DNA from: Rheinheimera lutimaris
Lineage (GTDB): Bacteria; Pseudomonadota; Gammaproteobacteria; Enterobacterales; Alteromonadaceae
NCBI RefSeq assembly: GCF_013283795.1
Contig: NZ_JABSOD010000012.1
Span: 44,600-108,599, forward strand
Direction: 5' to 3'
DNA length: 64,000 bases
This document shows positions 46,747-54,193 of the stretch, one piece after another. Numbering within the stretch: position 1 is the first letter of the stretch; the number at the start of each line of letters is the position of its first letter. The notes under the pieces are model-generated. The model worked only from the letters and a program-made list of their open reading frames with translations. It was not told where the DNA came from and did no database searches. A program made the position numbers and the translations under genes.

Positions 46747-47184
46747 CTATTTAGACAATACCGTAATGGATGCCCAGTTACTGTCGTTTCTGACCAGGTA
46801 AACAGTGCGATCTGCCAGGCAAAAGCGTAATGCTTTACCGTTGCTGGCGACTTGCATATTTTTGTCAAACGGAGTTATTGCCACTATAGTGCCGTCAAAC
46901 AATACATCCGCAATGTCATAGTCGGTAAAGCTACCATCCGGCTGATATTGGCTAACAAATTGCCGCAAGTCGCCAAAGCTGTGACCGCTATCAATTTTGC
47001 TGACAACAATGCTTTCAATGTCTTTATCGCAATCGGCGTAGATAACAGAAGCGCCACCAAACATTACTTCGTTGCTTGTACACAAGGCTGTCGGATCAGG
47101 GGTAGCAAACTTGTTTTCAGTAATATCAAAGGCAGCAACAGTTATGCTGTAAAGCATTGTCGCTAATAGCAAAAACATCTTCAT
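46747..47184 (-). CDS. Small exported protein of unknown function
   Basis: A 145-residue protein with a signal peptide (1-18) and three cysteines in the mature part (ALCTSNE, YADCDKD, RFCLADR). The last segment, GKALRFCLADRTVYLVRND, looks beta-rich. It lies in the islet on the minus strand. No family recognised. Confidence 0.6.
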   Translation of the reverse strand: MKMFLLLATMLYSITVAAFDITENKFATPDPTALCTSNEVMFGGASVIYADCDKDIESIVVSKIDSGHSFGDLRQFVSQYQPDGSFTDYDIADVLFDGTIVAITPFDKNMQVASNGKALRFCLADRTVYLVRNDSNWASITVLSK

Positions 47185-47260
47185 AAACTACCTACCTTTT
47201 TGAGTCTGGCAACCATATTGGCTTCCGGGGTGTTATTTAATGTTGCAGTCATTGATAAAT

Positions 47261-47316
47261 GGGGTCAGATAAAAATTAAATAGCTGAAATTCGGACTTAT
47301 TTTTTGTCTGCGCCCC
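47261..47316. repeat. 56-base imperfect palindrome, REP/MITE-like, right islet boundary
   Basis: The ends are imperfect inverted repeats: GGGGTCAGATAAAAA on the left, TTTTTTGTCTGCGCCCC on the right. Bases 47263-47279 form the inverted partner of 43875-43891. Bases 47272-47287 (AAAATTAAATAGCTGA) recur directly at 49816-49831. The GGGGTCAGA start is reminiscent of sequences around REP-associated tyrosine transposases; no transposase is present. Confidence 0.55.
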
Positions 47317-47356
47317 AATTATCCTTAGTTTTTATCGCGAGTGGGAGTGCTCTGGC

Positions 47357-47842
47357 TTAATCCACTGTAAAGCTGTTAATCATCGCCAAAAACTCTTGTT
47401 CCAACGCGAAGCTTTCTGCCACCGGCATAGTGTTATTTATGCCCAGCTGAAACTGATAATGCATACCGCTGCTGTTTAGCTGAAAGGTGCGCAGTAGTTG
47501 CCCTTTCGGGCTGCTGCTTAAGCGCAACATAGCGGGGACGGCTTTGTGCTGCAGCATAACGGCAGTTGCGTCTGTTTGGTTATGCTGTGCAATATCCCGC
47601 TGCGATATGGCTTTGCACTCTGGGCACTGCGCCTTAGTGATAATTAAGGTGGCATTGTCACGCGAGTATCGCCATTCGCTGCTTTGATTCAGCGCCTCGT
47701 ACCTGCTGAACTCCGGCTCTCCCCAGGTTGATGCTACTGACAGGTTAATAGTGTCTGCCGCCAGTACTTTAGCTGCAAAAGGCGTAAATAGTAGCGATAC
47801 CGCCAGCATGGCAAAACCAATACGTGATGCAATAGATGTCAT
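47357..47842 (-). CDS. Exported protein of unknown function
   Basis: A 161-residue protein with a signal peptide (1-28, ending VLAAD). It contains a CPEC motif (KAQCPECKAI) that resembles a redox or metal pair, although no thioredoxin fold can be followed. The rest alternates short beta stretches. No family recognised. It is divergent from the gene at 47985. Confidence 0.6.
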   Translation of the reverse strand: MTSIASRIGFAMLAVSLLFTPFAAKVLAADTINLSVASTWGEPEFSRYEALNQSSEWRYSRDNATLIITKAQCPECKAISQRDIAQHNQTDATAVMLQHKAVPAMLRLSSSPKGQLLRTFQLNSSGMHYQFQLGINNTMPVAESFALEQEFLAMINSFTVD

Positions 47843-47984
47843 AACGGCCTCTTATTCAAATCGATAGTGACATTGATCTTTTATTCGGATACCAGCCTGG
47901 TCACACTGCAACTTGCACTGGATAAGCCGGCCGGCCTGATTTAGCATAGCTGCCAGCTTCAGTGACTACCATACGGATGACACG

Positions 47985-48626
47985 TTGAAAAAATTACTAT
48001 GGATATTGTTGCTCTGCCTGCCTTCACTGCAGGCGGCGCAAACGCCGCACCAGCATGATTATACCGGCAGCCACGGCATGGTACTTTTTGCTGCTAATGA
48101 CAGCCTGCTGGTATCACATTTACCGCTGTACCGACCGCCACACGACTACCAACTGGTGTATGAAGTGACGCTACCAGCCGATATTCAGCATGCTGTGCTG
48201 GCCGCGCTACAGCAGAACAAATTGCTGACATTATTACCGGCCGATTTTGATTTGCGCCGGCTGATTAATGCCAGCGTATTTACCGTTAATGCCGACATTT
48301 ACCGGGGCCATTTTGAACGTGGCGGCGAGCGCTGGTTAAGTGGTATTGCCGTGACATTTAGCCGTCAGCTATACCAACGCCGGCTGCCAGATGTAAATAA
48401 GCTTGCTGACAATGGCAGCTATGCAGCATTTAGCCACCATGGCCAAATGTTTTTGCTGCATCAGATTGGTGCGGCGCCGGGCTACGATCATATTCTTAAG
48501 GTATCTGCGTTACCGCCGGTTCTGCAGTTTAGCCAAAGCACGCCAGAGCAGATACCTGGCTTGATTCAGCAACAAGGCATAAAGGTACAACAACTGTATC
48601 TGGAAACTCAGGATTTTCAGCCCTGA
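47985..48626 (+). CDS. Exported protein of unknown function
   Basis: A 213-residue protein with a signal peptide (1-17, ending LQAAQ). The mature part includes HQHDYTGSHGMVLF, YEVTLPADIQHAVLAALQQNKLLTLLP and a final QQGIKVQQLYLETQDF. It starts at a TTG (47985) with GGA upstream; no ATG would keep the signal peptide. Codon use and GC are like the chromosome, not like the islet. Histidine-rich near the N-terminus, function unknown. Confidence 0.65.
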   Translation: MKKLLWILLLCLPSLQAAQTPHQHDYTGSHGMVLFAANDSLLVSHLPLYRPPHDYQLVYEVTLPADIQHAVLAALQQNKLLTLLPADFDLRRLINASVFTVNADIYRGHFERGGERWLSGIAVTFSRQLYQRRLPDVNKLADNGSYAAFSHHGQMFLLHQIGAAPGYDHILKVSALPPVLQFSQSTPEQIPGLIQQQGIKVQQLYLETQDFQP

Positions 48627-48752
48627 GTTATTGGCGCTGATGGGACGAAGGCCATTCGATCTGCTGTAGCGCTGTGGCATCTGAATCCCGCCGCTATTTA
48701 TTGCAAGTAATATTGTTTGTTGCAGCAACATAAATTGCTACAAGATAACGAA

Positions 48753-48779
48753 TATGGGCTCGTAGCTACGACCTTACTG
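48753..48779 (+). repeat. Degenerate repeat, copy 2
   Basis: The partner of 46516-46541. It runs into the last two codons of the metallo-beta-lactamase gene (stop at 48774-48776), so the repeat contributes the end of that reading frame. Confidence 0.5.
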
Positions 48780-49685
48780 TGCTGTTTCTTCTGTTAAACG
48801 CTTTTGCAGCCGCTGCTTTACTGCCTGTGAATAAAGCACACAACCGTTGGCATCGGTTAAACCCTCGCTGCTTTGTAGCCGCGTGCGCATATCACTGGCC
48901 GACGGGTGGGGTGTAAGCAGAATTTGGCACTCAAGCTCCGCCAGTTTATCCAACCCGGCGCGGTAGGCTTTTAAGTAACTAAGATGCTGGCTGAAGCGAT
49001 AACTGTCGCTGCTAACCGGCGATAAACTGTCGGCATACACCAACACCTGACACTGCTGCGCTTCACAACTGGTCCACTGCCAGCTTAATGCGCCAGGGGT
49101 ATGCCCGGGCGTTGCCACCGGCATCAGGCTTAGCTGGCCCAGGGTAACTGCCTGGCCTTCTCTAACCAAACCATCCACCCTGGCGGCCGGAAATGGCTGG
49201 TGCATGCCGGCTTGCGGATCGGCGGCATCTACCACGCCGCTGCTTAACACCGGCGCTGCTGCAGCTGATGCCAAAAGCTTTGCGCCGCTGAGTTGTTGCA
49301 GCTTTGCTAAACCGGCAACATGATCAAAGTGCTCATGGCTTTGCAGCAGCAGTTTGACATCGCGCAGTGAAAAGCCAAGCGTGCGGATATTGGTGGCGAT
49401 GACCTCTGCACCGGCTGTCGTGGCGCCATCGATCAGAATATGGCCGTTAGCACCGGTGATCAGAATGGCGCTGATGCCACAGGTACCCACATAGTAAGTG
49501 TTGCCATAAATTTGATACGGCGGCCCGGCTTTGTCCCACTTATCCCAGTCGGTACAGTTGTTAACCCAGTCGCTAACCGGTGGGGCGGGCGGTGTTAGCG
49601 TTGCTGTGCTGCAACCTGCCAGTACGGCAGCAAAACTTAATGTAGCGCACAATAAAAAATGGTGAAAACCTTTAGCCAGGGGCAT
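48774..49685 (-). CDS. Subclass B3 metallo-beta-lactamase, putative lipoprotein
   Basis: A 303-residue protein. A signal peptide ends in a lipobox (VLAGC), so it is probably membrane-anchored. The B3 zinc sites are visible: SHEHFDH (about 113-119, the HxHxDH motif), TPGHTPGALSW (third histidine) and LLTPHPS (final histidine). Segments IYGNTYYVGTCGISAILITG and CQVLVYADSLSPVSSDSYRFS are hallmark B3 sequences. It would hydrolyse beta-lactams including carbapenems if expressed; activity is not shown here. The start at 49685 is chosen for AAGG and the signal peptide. It lies beside the repeat-rich region. Confidence 0.9.
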   Translation of the reverse strand: MPLAKGFHHFLLCATLSFAAVLAGCSTATLTPPAPPVSDWVNNCTDWDKWDKAGPPYQIYGNTYYVGTCGISAILITGANGHILIDGATTAGAEVIATNIRTLGFSLRDVKLLLQSHEHFDHVAGLAKLQQLSGAKLLASAAAAPVLSSGVVDAADPQAGMHQPFPAARVDGLVREGQAVTLGQLSLMPVATPGHTPGALSWQWTSCEAQQCQVLVYADSLSPVSSDSYRFSQHLSYLKAYRAGLDKLAELECQILLTPHPSASDMRTRLQSSEGLTDANGCVLYSQAVKQRLQKRLTEETAQ

Positions 49686-49800
49686 AACCAGCGCCTTACA
49701 GTTTGGCGGGATATTGCAAAGACTCCGCCGTGGAAATTTAATGCGCCAAACATTAACGGGCTTTAATCCGCTTTGCAACCACCGGCAGGTGCGGGGAACA

Positions 49801-49839
49801 GAAGTTAGCTAAAACAAAATTAAATAGCTGATAAACTTC
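49801..49839. repeat. Imperfect hairpin carrying a repeat shared with the islet edge
   Basis: Arms GAAGTTAGCT and AGCTGATAAACTTC pair imperfectly. The inner 16 bases at 49816-49831 are identical to 47272-47287. It lies in the intergenic region between the beta-lactamase and the gene at 49902, and is a further member of the repeat debris. Confidence 0.45.
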
Positions 49840-49901
49840 AGTTTAATATTAGCTGCCGTAGTTATTTGTAATCAGCGGACAAGTTCATGAGTAGGAGTGT
49901 T

Positions 49902-50336
49902 ATGCGGTATCTGATGATAATTGTGTTTGTGTTGGCGTTACAGCCGCTGGTTGCTGTGCCACTGCTTAAGCATCACGCCGTAGATTTTATCGGTTGCCAG
50001 TGGCAGGTGGGCGAGAGTTACAGTATGCACGCTGATGAGGTGGGTAACCTGTATTTTGCCGATGTAAGCGGCTATCAGCAGATAGAGTTTATGCAATTAC
50101 CTTATAGCCCTGGTGGCGAAGACACAAATACAGAGTTTATGCAGGTAAAAAAGCTAAAGGTGATAAGCAAAGATAACCGTGAGATGCGCTTTTATCAGCT
50201 GACAGAGCAAATACCGGAGCGGACAGACTCGCCGGTTATTACCTTTTTCGCCGTGGCCGAAGCCGCTGCCGGCCATGTGCTGTTTTTTAATGTACCCGAC
50301 AGCGAAATTAGCCGGGTGTCTGCCGGCTGTTTTTAA
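49902..50336 (+). CDS. Exported or membrane-anchored protein of unknown function
   Basis: A 144-residue protein with an N-terminal hydrophobic signal (about 3-20) and two cysteines, IGCQWQ near the start and AGCF at the very end, that may pair. TAGGAG precedes the ATG at 49902, which is preferred over 49887. Contains mixed beta segments (MRFYQLTEQIP, ITFFAVAEAAAGHVLFF). No family recognised. Confidence 0.6.
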   Translation: MRYLMIIVFVLALQPLVAVPLLKHHAVDFIGCQWQVGESYSMHADEVGNLYFADVSGYQQIEFMQLPYSPGGEDTNTEFMQVKKLKVISKDNREMRFYQLTEQIPERTDSPVITFFAVAEAAAGHVLFFNVPDSEISRVSAGCF

Positions 50337-50410
50337 CCGGCAACAACAGGCGGGTGTTATTGCTGTGCTATATCCTATACTCTTGCCCGTTGCCGGCTAT
50401 TTACAGCCGG
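50337..50410 (+). other. Overlapping alternative stem-loops
   Basis: CCGGCAAC at 50337-50344 can pair with GTTGCCGG at 50389-50396. Alternatively CCGGCT at 50393-50398 pairs with AGCCGG at 50405-50410. The two share bases and exclude each other. No T-tract follows, so a terminator or attenuator is only a possibility. Confidence 0.3.
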
Positions 50411-50533
50411 TGCTTTACTAACACAGCATCAGGCCGCGCCATTTACGTCTTACCAGCTGCATTGCTACGGCTATTTTCTTGCTGAAACCGGCTTTGTTAC
50501 TACACTTTTATTTTAAATAAAAGATGCTAAGTG

Positions 50534-51364
50534 ATGATAAAAGCGTTAACTGCATTATTGCTGGTGGCCTGCTGCCAGCTTATGGCTGCCGGCAAGCCTG
50601 AACTGTTATTGGCGCAAGTGTATAACGACACTGTTGATGTGCGGCAGTATTGGGTAAGTGAAAAACTCGATGGCGTGCGGGCTTACTGGGACGGTAAACA
50701 GCTGATTTCACGCGGCGGCAATGTTATAGCGGCACCAAACTGGTTTGTGGCCGGGTTCCCGGCACAGGCATTAGATGGCGAGCTGTGGTTGGGCCGCAAC
50801 CAGTTTGCTGCTACGCTAAGCGTGGTCAGTAAACAGCAGCCGGTTGACAGTGAATGGCAGCAGATCCGTTATTACATTTTCGAACTACCGCAAGCTGAGG
50901 GCAACTTTACTGCTCGCGTTAATGCTATGCAAACTTTGGTTCAGCAGCAAAACAGCCGTTATCTAACCTTTGTACCGCAGTTTCGGGTTGCTGATAATGC
51001 CGCATTGCAGGCCAGGCTTAGCGAGCTGGAACAGGCGGGCGCTGAAGGCCTGATGTTGCATCATCAGGATGCACACTATAAAACCGGCAGAAGCGCGGAT
51101 TTGCTGAAGCTGAAAAGCTATCAGGACAGCGAAGCCGAGGTTATCGGCTACCGGCCGGGTAAGGGTAAATATCAGGGCATGGTGGGGGCGCTGGTGGTAA
51201 AAACGCCGGACGGTAAAACCTTTGCCATTGGCAGTGGCTTAACCGACGAATTGCGCCAAACGCCGCCGCCGCTTGGTGCCGTGGTAACGTACCGCTATAA
51301 CGGTCTGACCCAACACGGCTTACCGCGTTTTGCGCGCTTTTTACGGCAGCGACAAGCGTTTTAG
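50534..51364 (+). CDS. Exported ATP-dependent DNA ligase (LigE type)
   Basis: A 276-residue minimal ATP-dependent DNA ligase. A signal peptide (1-19) precedes the nucleotidyltransferase domain with the AMP-accepting lysine in SEKLDGVRAYW (about 45), motif III FELPQA, motif IV EGLMLHH and motif V LLKLKSY. A short OB-fold (VIGYRPGKGKYQGMVGALVV) ends it. Such Lig E enzymes are thought to act in the periplasm, possibly during DNA uptake. GTG at 50531 and ATG at 50534 are both possible starts; ATG is used. Confidence 0.9.
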   Translation: MIKALTALLLVACCQLMAAGKPELLLAQVYNDTVDVRQYWVSEKLDGVRAYWDGKQLISRGGNVIAAPNWFVAGFPAQALDGELWLGRNQFAATLSVVSKQQPVDSEWQQIRYYIFELPQAEGNFTARVNAMQTLVQQQNSRYLTFVPQFRVADNAALQARLSELEQAGAEGLMLHHQDAHYKTGRSADLLKLKSYQDSEAEVIGYRPGKGKYQGMVGALVVKTPDGKTFAIGSGLTDELRQTPPPLGAVVTYRYNGLTQHGLPRFARFLRQRQAF

Positions 51365-51426
51365 CCAGGCTGCAGCCGGGCTTAAAGCATGAATGCAGGT
51401 ATGGGGTAACAGAGGAGCCGGATACT

Positions 51427-52689
51427 ATGAGTAATTATAAACGACTCACCGCGGCAGTGGCGCTGCTGTTAAGCTTAAGCGCAACAGGCGCTGACAGTGG
51501 TGCAGCCGATAGCACCGCAGCAAATAATGCTGTTGTAAATAGCTCAGCGCCGGCTGGCTATCGTCATGCCGGCGAGCCCATCGGCACGGTACGGCAGATT
51601 TACGACGGTAAACTGTACCCCGATATCCAGGTAAACACCTTTCGCAATATTGACCGCTTGTTTCCTACCCGTACCGTGGCAAAAGGCAAAGCTGTCAGCC
51701 AGTTGCCGCTAAGCAAGCAACCATTGCAGGATTTTTCTTATAGCGTTGATGGCCAAAGCTATGATTTGTACGACGTGCTGTCGATGAACCGTGTCAGCGG
51801 GCTGCTGATTATTCAAAACGGCGAAATTGTGTTTGAAAAGTACCTGCTGGGCAATACCCCCGATACGCGCTGGATGTCGATGTCGGTGGTTAAATCGATC
51901 ACCGCTACGTTAATTGGTGCTGCGATACAGGATGGCTTTATCCGCAGTATTGACGACCCGATAGTTACCTACCTGCCGCGTTTTAACGGCACCGCCTATG
52001 ATGGCGTTACGGTAAAACACCTATTGCAAATGAGCTCGGGCGTAGCCTGGAATGAAACCTACACCGACCCGGCGTCAGACCGGCGGCGCATGTTAGAGGC
52101 GCAGTTAAGCCAACAGCCTGATGCGGTGCTAAACCTGATGGCGTCATTACCGCGCGCGGCAGCACCCGGCACAGTGTGGAACTACAGTACCGGTGAAACC
52201 CAGGTGGCGGGCGCTTTAGTGCGGGCGGCTACCGGCAAACCGGTGGCGCAGTATCTGTCAGAAAAAATCTGGTCAAAGCTGGGTATGCAGGCTGATGCCA
52301 ACTGGTGGCTACAATCCGCTGATGGCCTGGAAGTGGGCGGCAGCGGCTTGTCGGCTACCTTGCGCGATTATGCCCGTTTAGGTTTGTTTTGGTTAAATGA
52401 CGGTGTGATTAAAACCGCAGCCCATAGCGAAAGAGTGTTGCCAAAGGGCTGGATGCAGGCGGCCGGCAGCCGGCAGCTTATTGGCGGTAAAACTGTCGAT
52501 TACGGCTATATGCTGTGGCCGCTGCACGGTAACAGTTATGCGGCCGAGGGCATTTTTGGCCAGTATCTGTTTGTCGACCCGGACAAGCAGTTGGTGGTGG
52601 CGATGTGGAGCGCCCAGTCTAAGCCACTGCATCGCGCCGGGCTGGATGAATACAGTTTCCTTAAAGCACTTTCTGATTTTTTTCCCTGA
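51427..52689 (+). CDS. Serine hydrolase of the class C beta-lactamase / DD-peptidase-like family
   Basis: A 420-residue exported protein (signal peptide 1-22). The SxxK motif is SVVK (Ser153, Lys156), followed by IDDPIVTYLP, the HLLQMSSGVAW segment and the tyrosine motif WNYSTGETQ (about 252). The order is that of 6-aminohexanoate-dimer hydrolase and esterase relatives of beta-lactamase class C. It is not a typical AmpC (KTG is not clear). Substrate unknown. GAGGAG stands just before the ATG. Confidence 0.85.
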   Translation: MSNYKRLTAAVALLLSLSATGADSGAADSTAANNAVVNSSAPAGYRHAGEPIGTVRQIYDGKLYPDIQVNTFRNIDRLFPTRTVAKGKAVSQLPLSKQPLQDFSYSVDGQSYDLYDVLSMNRVSGLLIIQNGEIVFEKYLLGNTPDTRWMSMSVVKSITATLIGAAIQDGFIRSIDDPIVTYLPRFNGTAYDGVTVKHLLQMSSGVAWNETYTDPASDRRRMLEAQLSQQPDAVLNLMASLPRAAAPGTVWNYSTGETQVAGALVRAATGKPVAQYLSEKIWSKLGMQADANWWLQSADGLEVGGSGLSATLRDYARLGLFWLNDGVIKTAAHSERVLPKGWMQAAGSRQLIGGKTVDYGYMLWPLHGNSYAAEGIFGQYLFVDPDKQLVVAMWSAQSKPLHRAGLDEYSFLKALSDFFP

Positions 52690-52712
52690 GCCTTGCTTTA
52701 CCTGGCCATTAA

Positions 52713-52739
52713 CGGCGCTTGAAGTGCCGGACATTTTTT
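52713..52739 (+). terminator. Probable terminator of the serine hydrolase gene
   Basis: A 6-bp stem, CGGCGC/GTGCCG (one G-T pair), with loop TTGAA is followed by GACATTTTTT. It separates the hydrolase transcript from the riboswitch-controlled SMR gene. Confidence 0.55.
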
Positions 52740-52772
52740 GCCAAAATGCCGGCGTTTTTACCTGCCTTTGAA

Positions 52773-52815
52773 GTGAGGACGACCTCACCGCTCTATGTCA
52801 TACGGGGACGGCCCC
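52773..52815 (+). promoter_or_regulatory. Guanidine-II (mini-ykkC) riboswitch
   Basis: Two short perfect hairpins carry the diagnostic ACGR loops: GTGAGG-ACGA-CCTCAC (52773-52788) and GGGG-ACGG-CCCC (52804-52815), joined by a 15-base linker. This is the mini-ykkC motif, which binds guanidinium, one per loop, and turns on expression. The GGGGTG Shine-Dalgarno at 52825-52830 could pair with the CCCC arm when ligand is absent, a translational switch. The SMR gene starts 21 bases downstream. Confidence 0.93.
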
Positions 52816-52835
52816 AATTGAGATGGGGTGTGTTT

Positions 52836-53150
52836 ATGTACTGGTTACTGTTAATTATTGCCGGCGTGCTGGAAGCGGGTTGGCTTATCGGCATTGAGAA
52901 GTCTGAAGCATTCAGCAAAATTCCTTACGTTGTCTTCGCGGTGGCCTGCATGAGCGCCAGCCTGCTGCTGTTTGGCGTGTCGCTAAAGCAGATCCCGGCG
53001 CCGATGGCCTATTTGGTATGGCTGGCGGTGGGAGTGTTGTCTATTACGCTGATAAAGTACGCGTTTTTTGGTTATAGCATCAGTGCTAAACAGCTGTTGT
53101 GTTTTGCCCTTATTCTGGCCGGGGTCGCCGGGCTTAAGCTGTCGGGCTAG
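52836..53150 (+). CDS. gdx: SMR family guanidinium exporter (Gdx/SugE-like)
   Basis: A 104-residue four-helix small multidrug resistance protein. The essential TM1 glutamate is in AGVLEAGW (about 13). A conserved helix 2 (FAVACMSASLLLFGVSLKQIP) and APMAYLVWLAVGVL follow. The guanidine-II riboswitch directly upstream assigns it as a guanidinium exporter, expelling Gdm+ in exchange for protons. The open frame extends upstream through the riboswitch; the ATG at 52836 with GGGGTG upstream is the real start. Confidence 0.92.
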   Translation: MYWLLLIIAGVLEAGWLIGIEKSEAFSKIPYVVFAVACMSASLLLFGVSLKQIPAPMAYLVWLAVGVLSITLIKYAFFGYSISAKQLLCFALILAGVAGLKLSG

Positions 53151-53180
53151 GCAGCGCGACAGCAAAAAGCCCTGCACCGT

Positions 53181-54104
53181 CTACGGAGCCAGCGCCTGCG
53201 GTACGGTGGGTTTAAACAGCAGGGCTTTAATTTTGGCAAACGGCGTAAGTACCAGTGCATTACCGGCAAGTACCAAAGCGAAGCCGGCAAAGGTGTAGCC
53301 GGTCCAGACAAAGTCTTCAAACAGCGTGCTTAGCACTACGGCGACCAGTGGAAACAGCACTATGGTGTAGCTGGCTTTTTCCGGCCCCATGCCTTTTAAC
53401 AGCGCAAAGTAGGTGGCAAAAGCGATAACTGAGCCAAATACGGCTAAATACAGCAACGAAATTATAAACGCCGGCGCGGTGCTGAAGGTAAAGGGCGTGC
53501 CGCTGATTAGCACCAATAGCAACAGGCCGACGGCGCCATACAGCATACCCCAGGCATTGACCTGAGTAATAGGTAAGCCGGCGCGTGAGTTACGTACGCT
53601 GGCCATATTGCCCAGCGAGGCGCTAAGGGCGCTACCCAGCACCAGCACTAAGCCAATTAAACTGGCGTTGGTAAAGTCGAGGCCGTCTAAATCGGGGTAA
53701 AACAGTACCACGATGCCGGCAATACCCATTAAGGCGCCGAAATAAATGCGCTTGGCCACCGGTTTGCCGAAAAACAGCCGCGTGTTGACAATATTCATCA
53801 GTAACATAGTGGTAAAGGCAATGGCGGTCATCGCCGAGGTTAAATACTGCTGCGCCTGATAAATCAAAATGTAATTCAGCGCAAAGTTAAACAGCGCCAG
53901 CAGCGCAATAAAGCCATGATCTTTAGCACTAAAGCGCATCGGCAGGCGGCGCCATACACAATACAGCCACATCAGCACAGCCGACAGCGCAAAACGGTAA
54001 GCCAGTGATACTTCTACCGCCACTTCACCCAGCTGAAACTCAATAGCGAACCAGGTTGAGCCCCAGATTAAAACCGTAACCAGATAAAGCAGAATGTTTT
54101 GCAT
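53181..54104 (-). CDS. EamA/DMT family transporter
   Basis: A 307-residue membrane protein with ten helices in two EamA halves (about 5-135 and 145-285). WGSTWFAIEFQLG and the paired AYRFALSAVLMW helix are typical of drug/metabolite transporters. Substrate unknown. The ATG at 54104 is chosen over the GTG at 54116. It lies downstream of the SDR gene on the same strand with an 89-base gap and converges on the SMR gene. Confidence 0.88.
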   Translation of the reverse strand: MQNILLYLVTVLIWGSTWFAIEFQLGEVAVEVSLAYRFALSAVLMWLYCVWRRLPMRFSAKDHGFIALLALFNFALNYILIYQAQQYLTSAMTAIAFTTMLLMNIVNTRLFFGKPVAKRIYFGALMGIAGIVVLFYPDLDGLDFTNASLIGLVLVLGSALSASLGNMASVRNSRAGLPITQVNAWGMLYGAVGLLLLVLISGTPFTFSTAPAFIISLLYLAVFGSVIAFATYFALLKGMGPEKASYTIVLFPLVAVVLSTLFEDFVWTGYTFAGFALVLAGNALVLTPFAKIKALLFKPTVPQALAP

Positions 54105-54193
54105 AAAAGGCGCCACTGCAGCGGTAACAGAGGCGCATATGATACGGCTTTTTCCGGCCGCTGGCAGTGGCCGGCGTAATAATATTTTTTACG

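Noticed and set aside
46610..46801. 63-codon open frame on the plus strand in the repeat cluster
   Set aside because: No ribosome binding site, it covers the degenerate repeats and runs into the end of the opposite-strand gene at 46747. The protein looks random.
51427..52689. Class C beta-lactamase (AmpC)
   Set aside because: The SxxK and Tyr motifs fit the wider serine-hydrolase family, but a clear KTG box is lacking and the layout is closer to 6-aminohexanoate hydrolase-like esterases.
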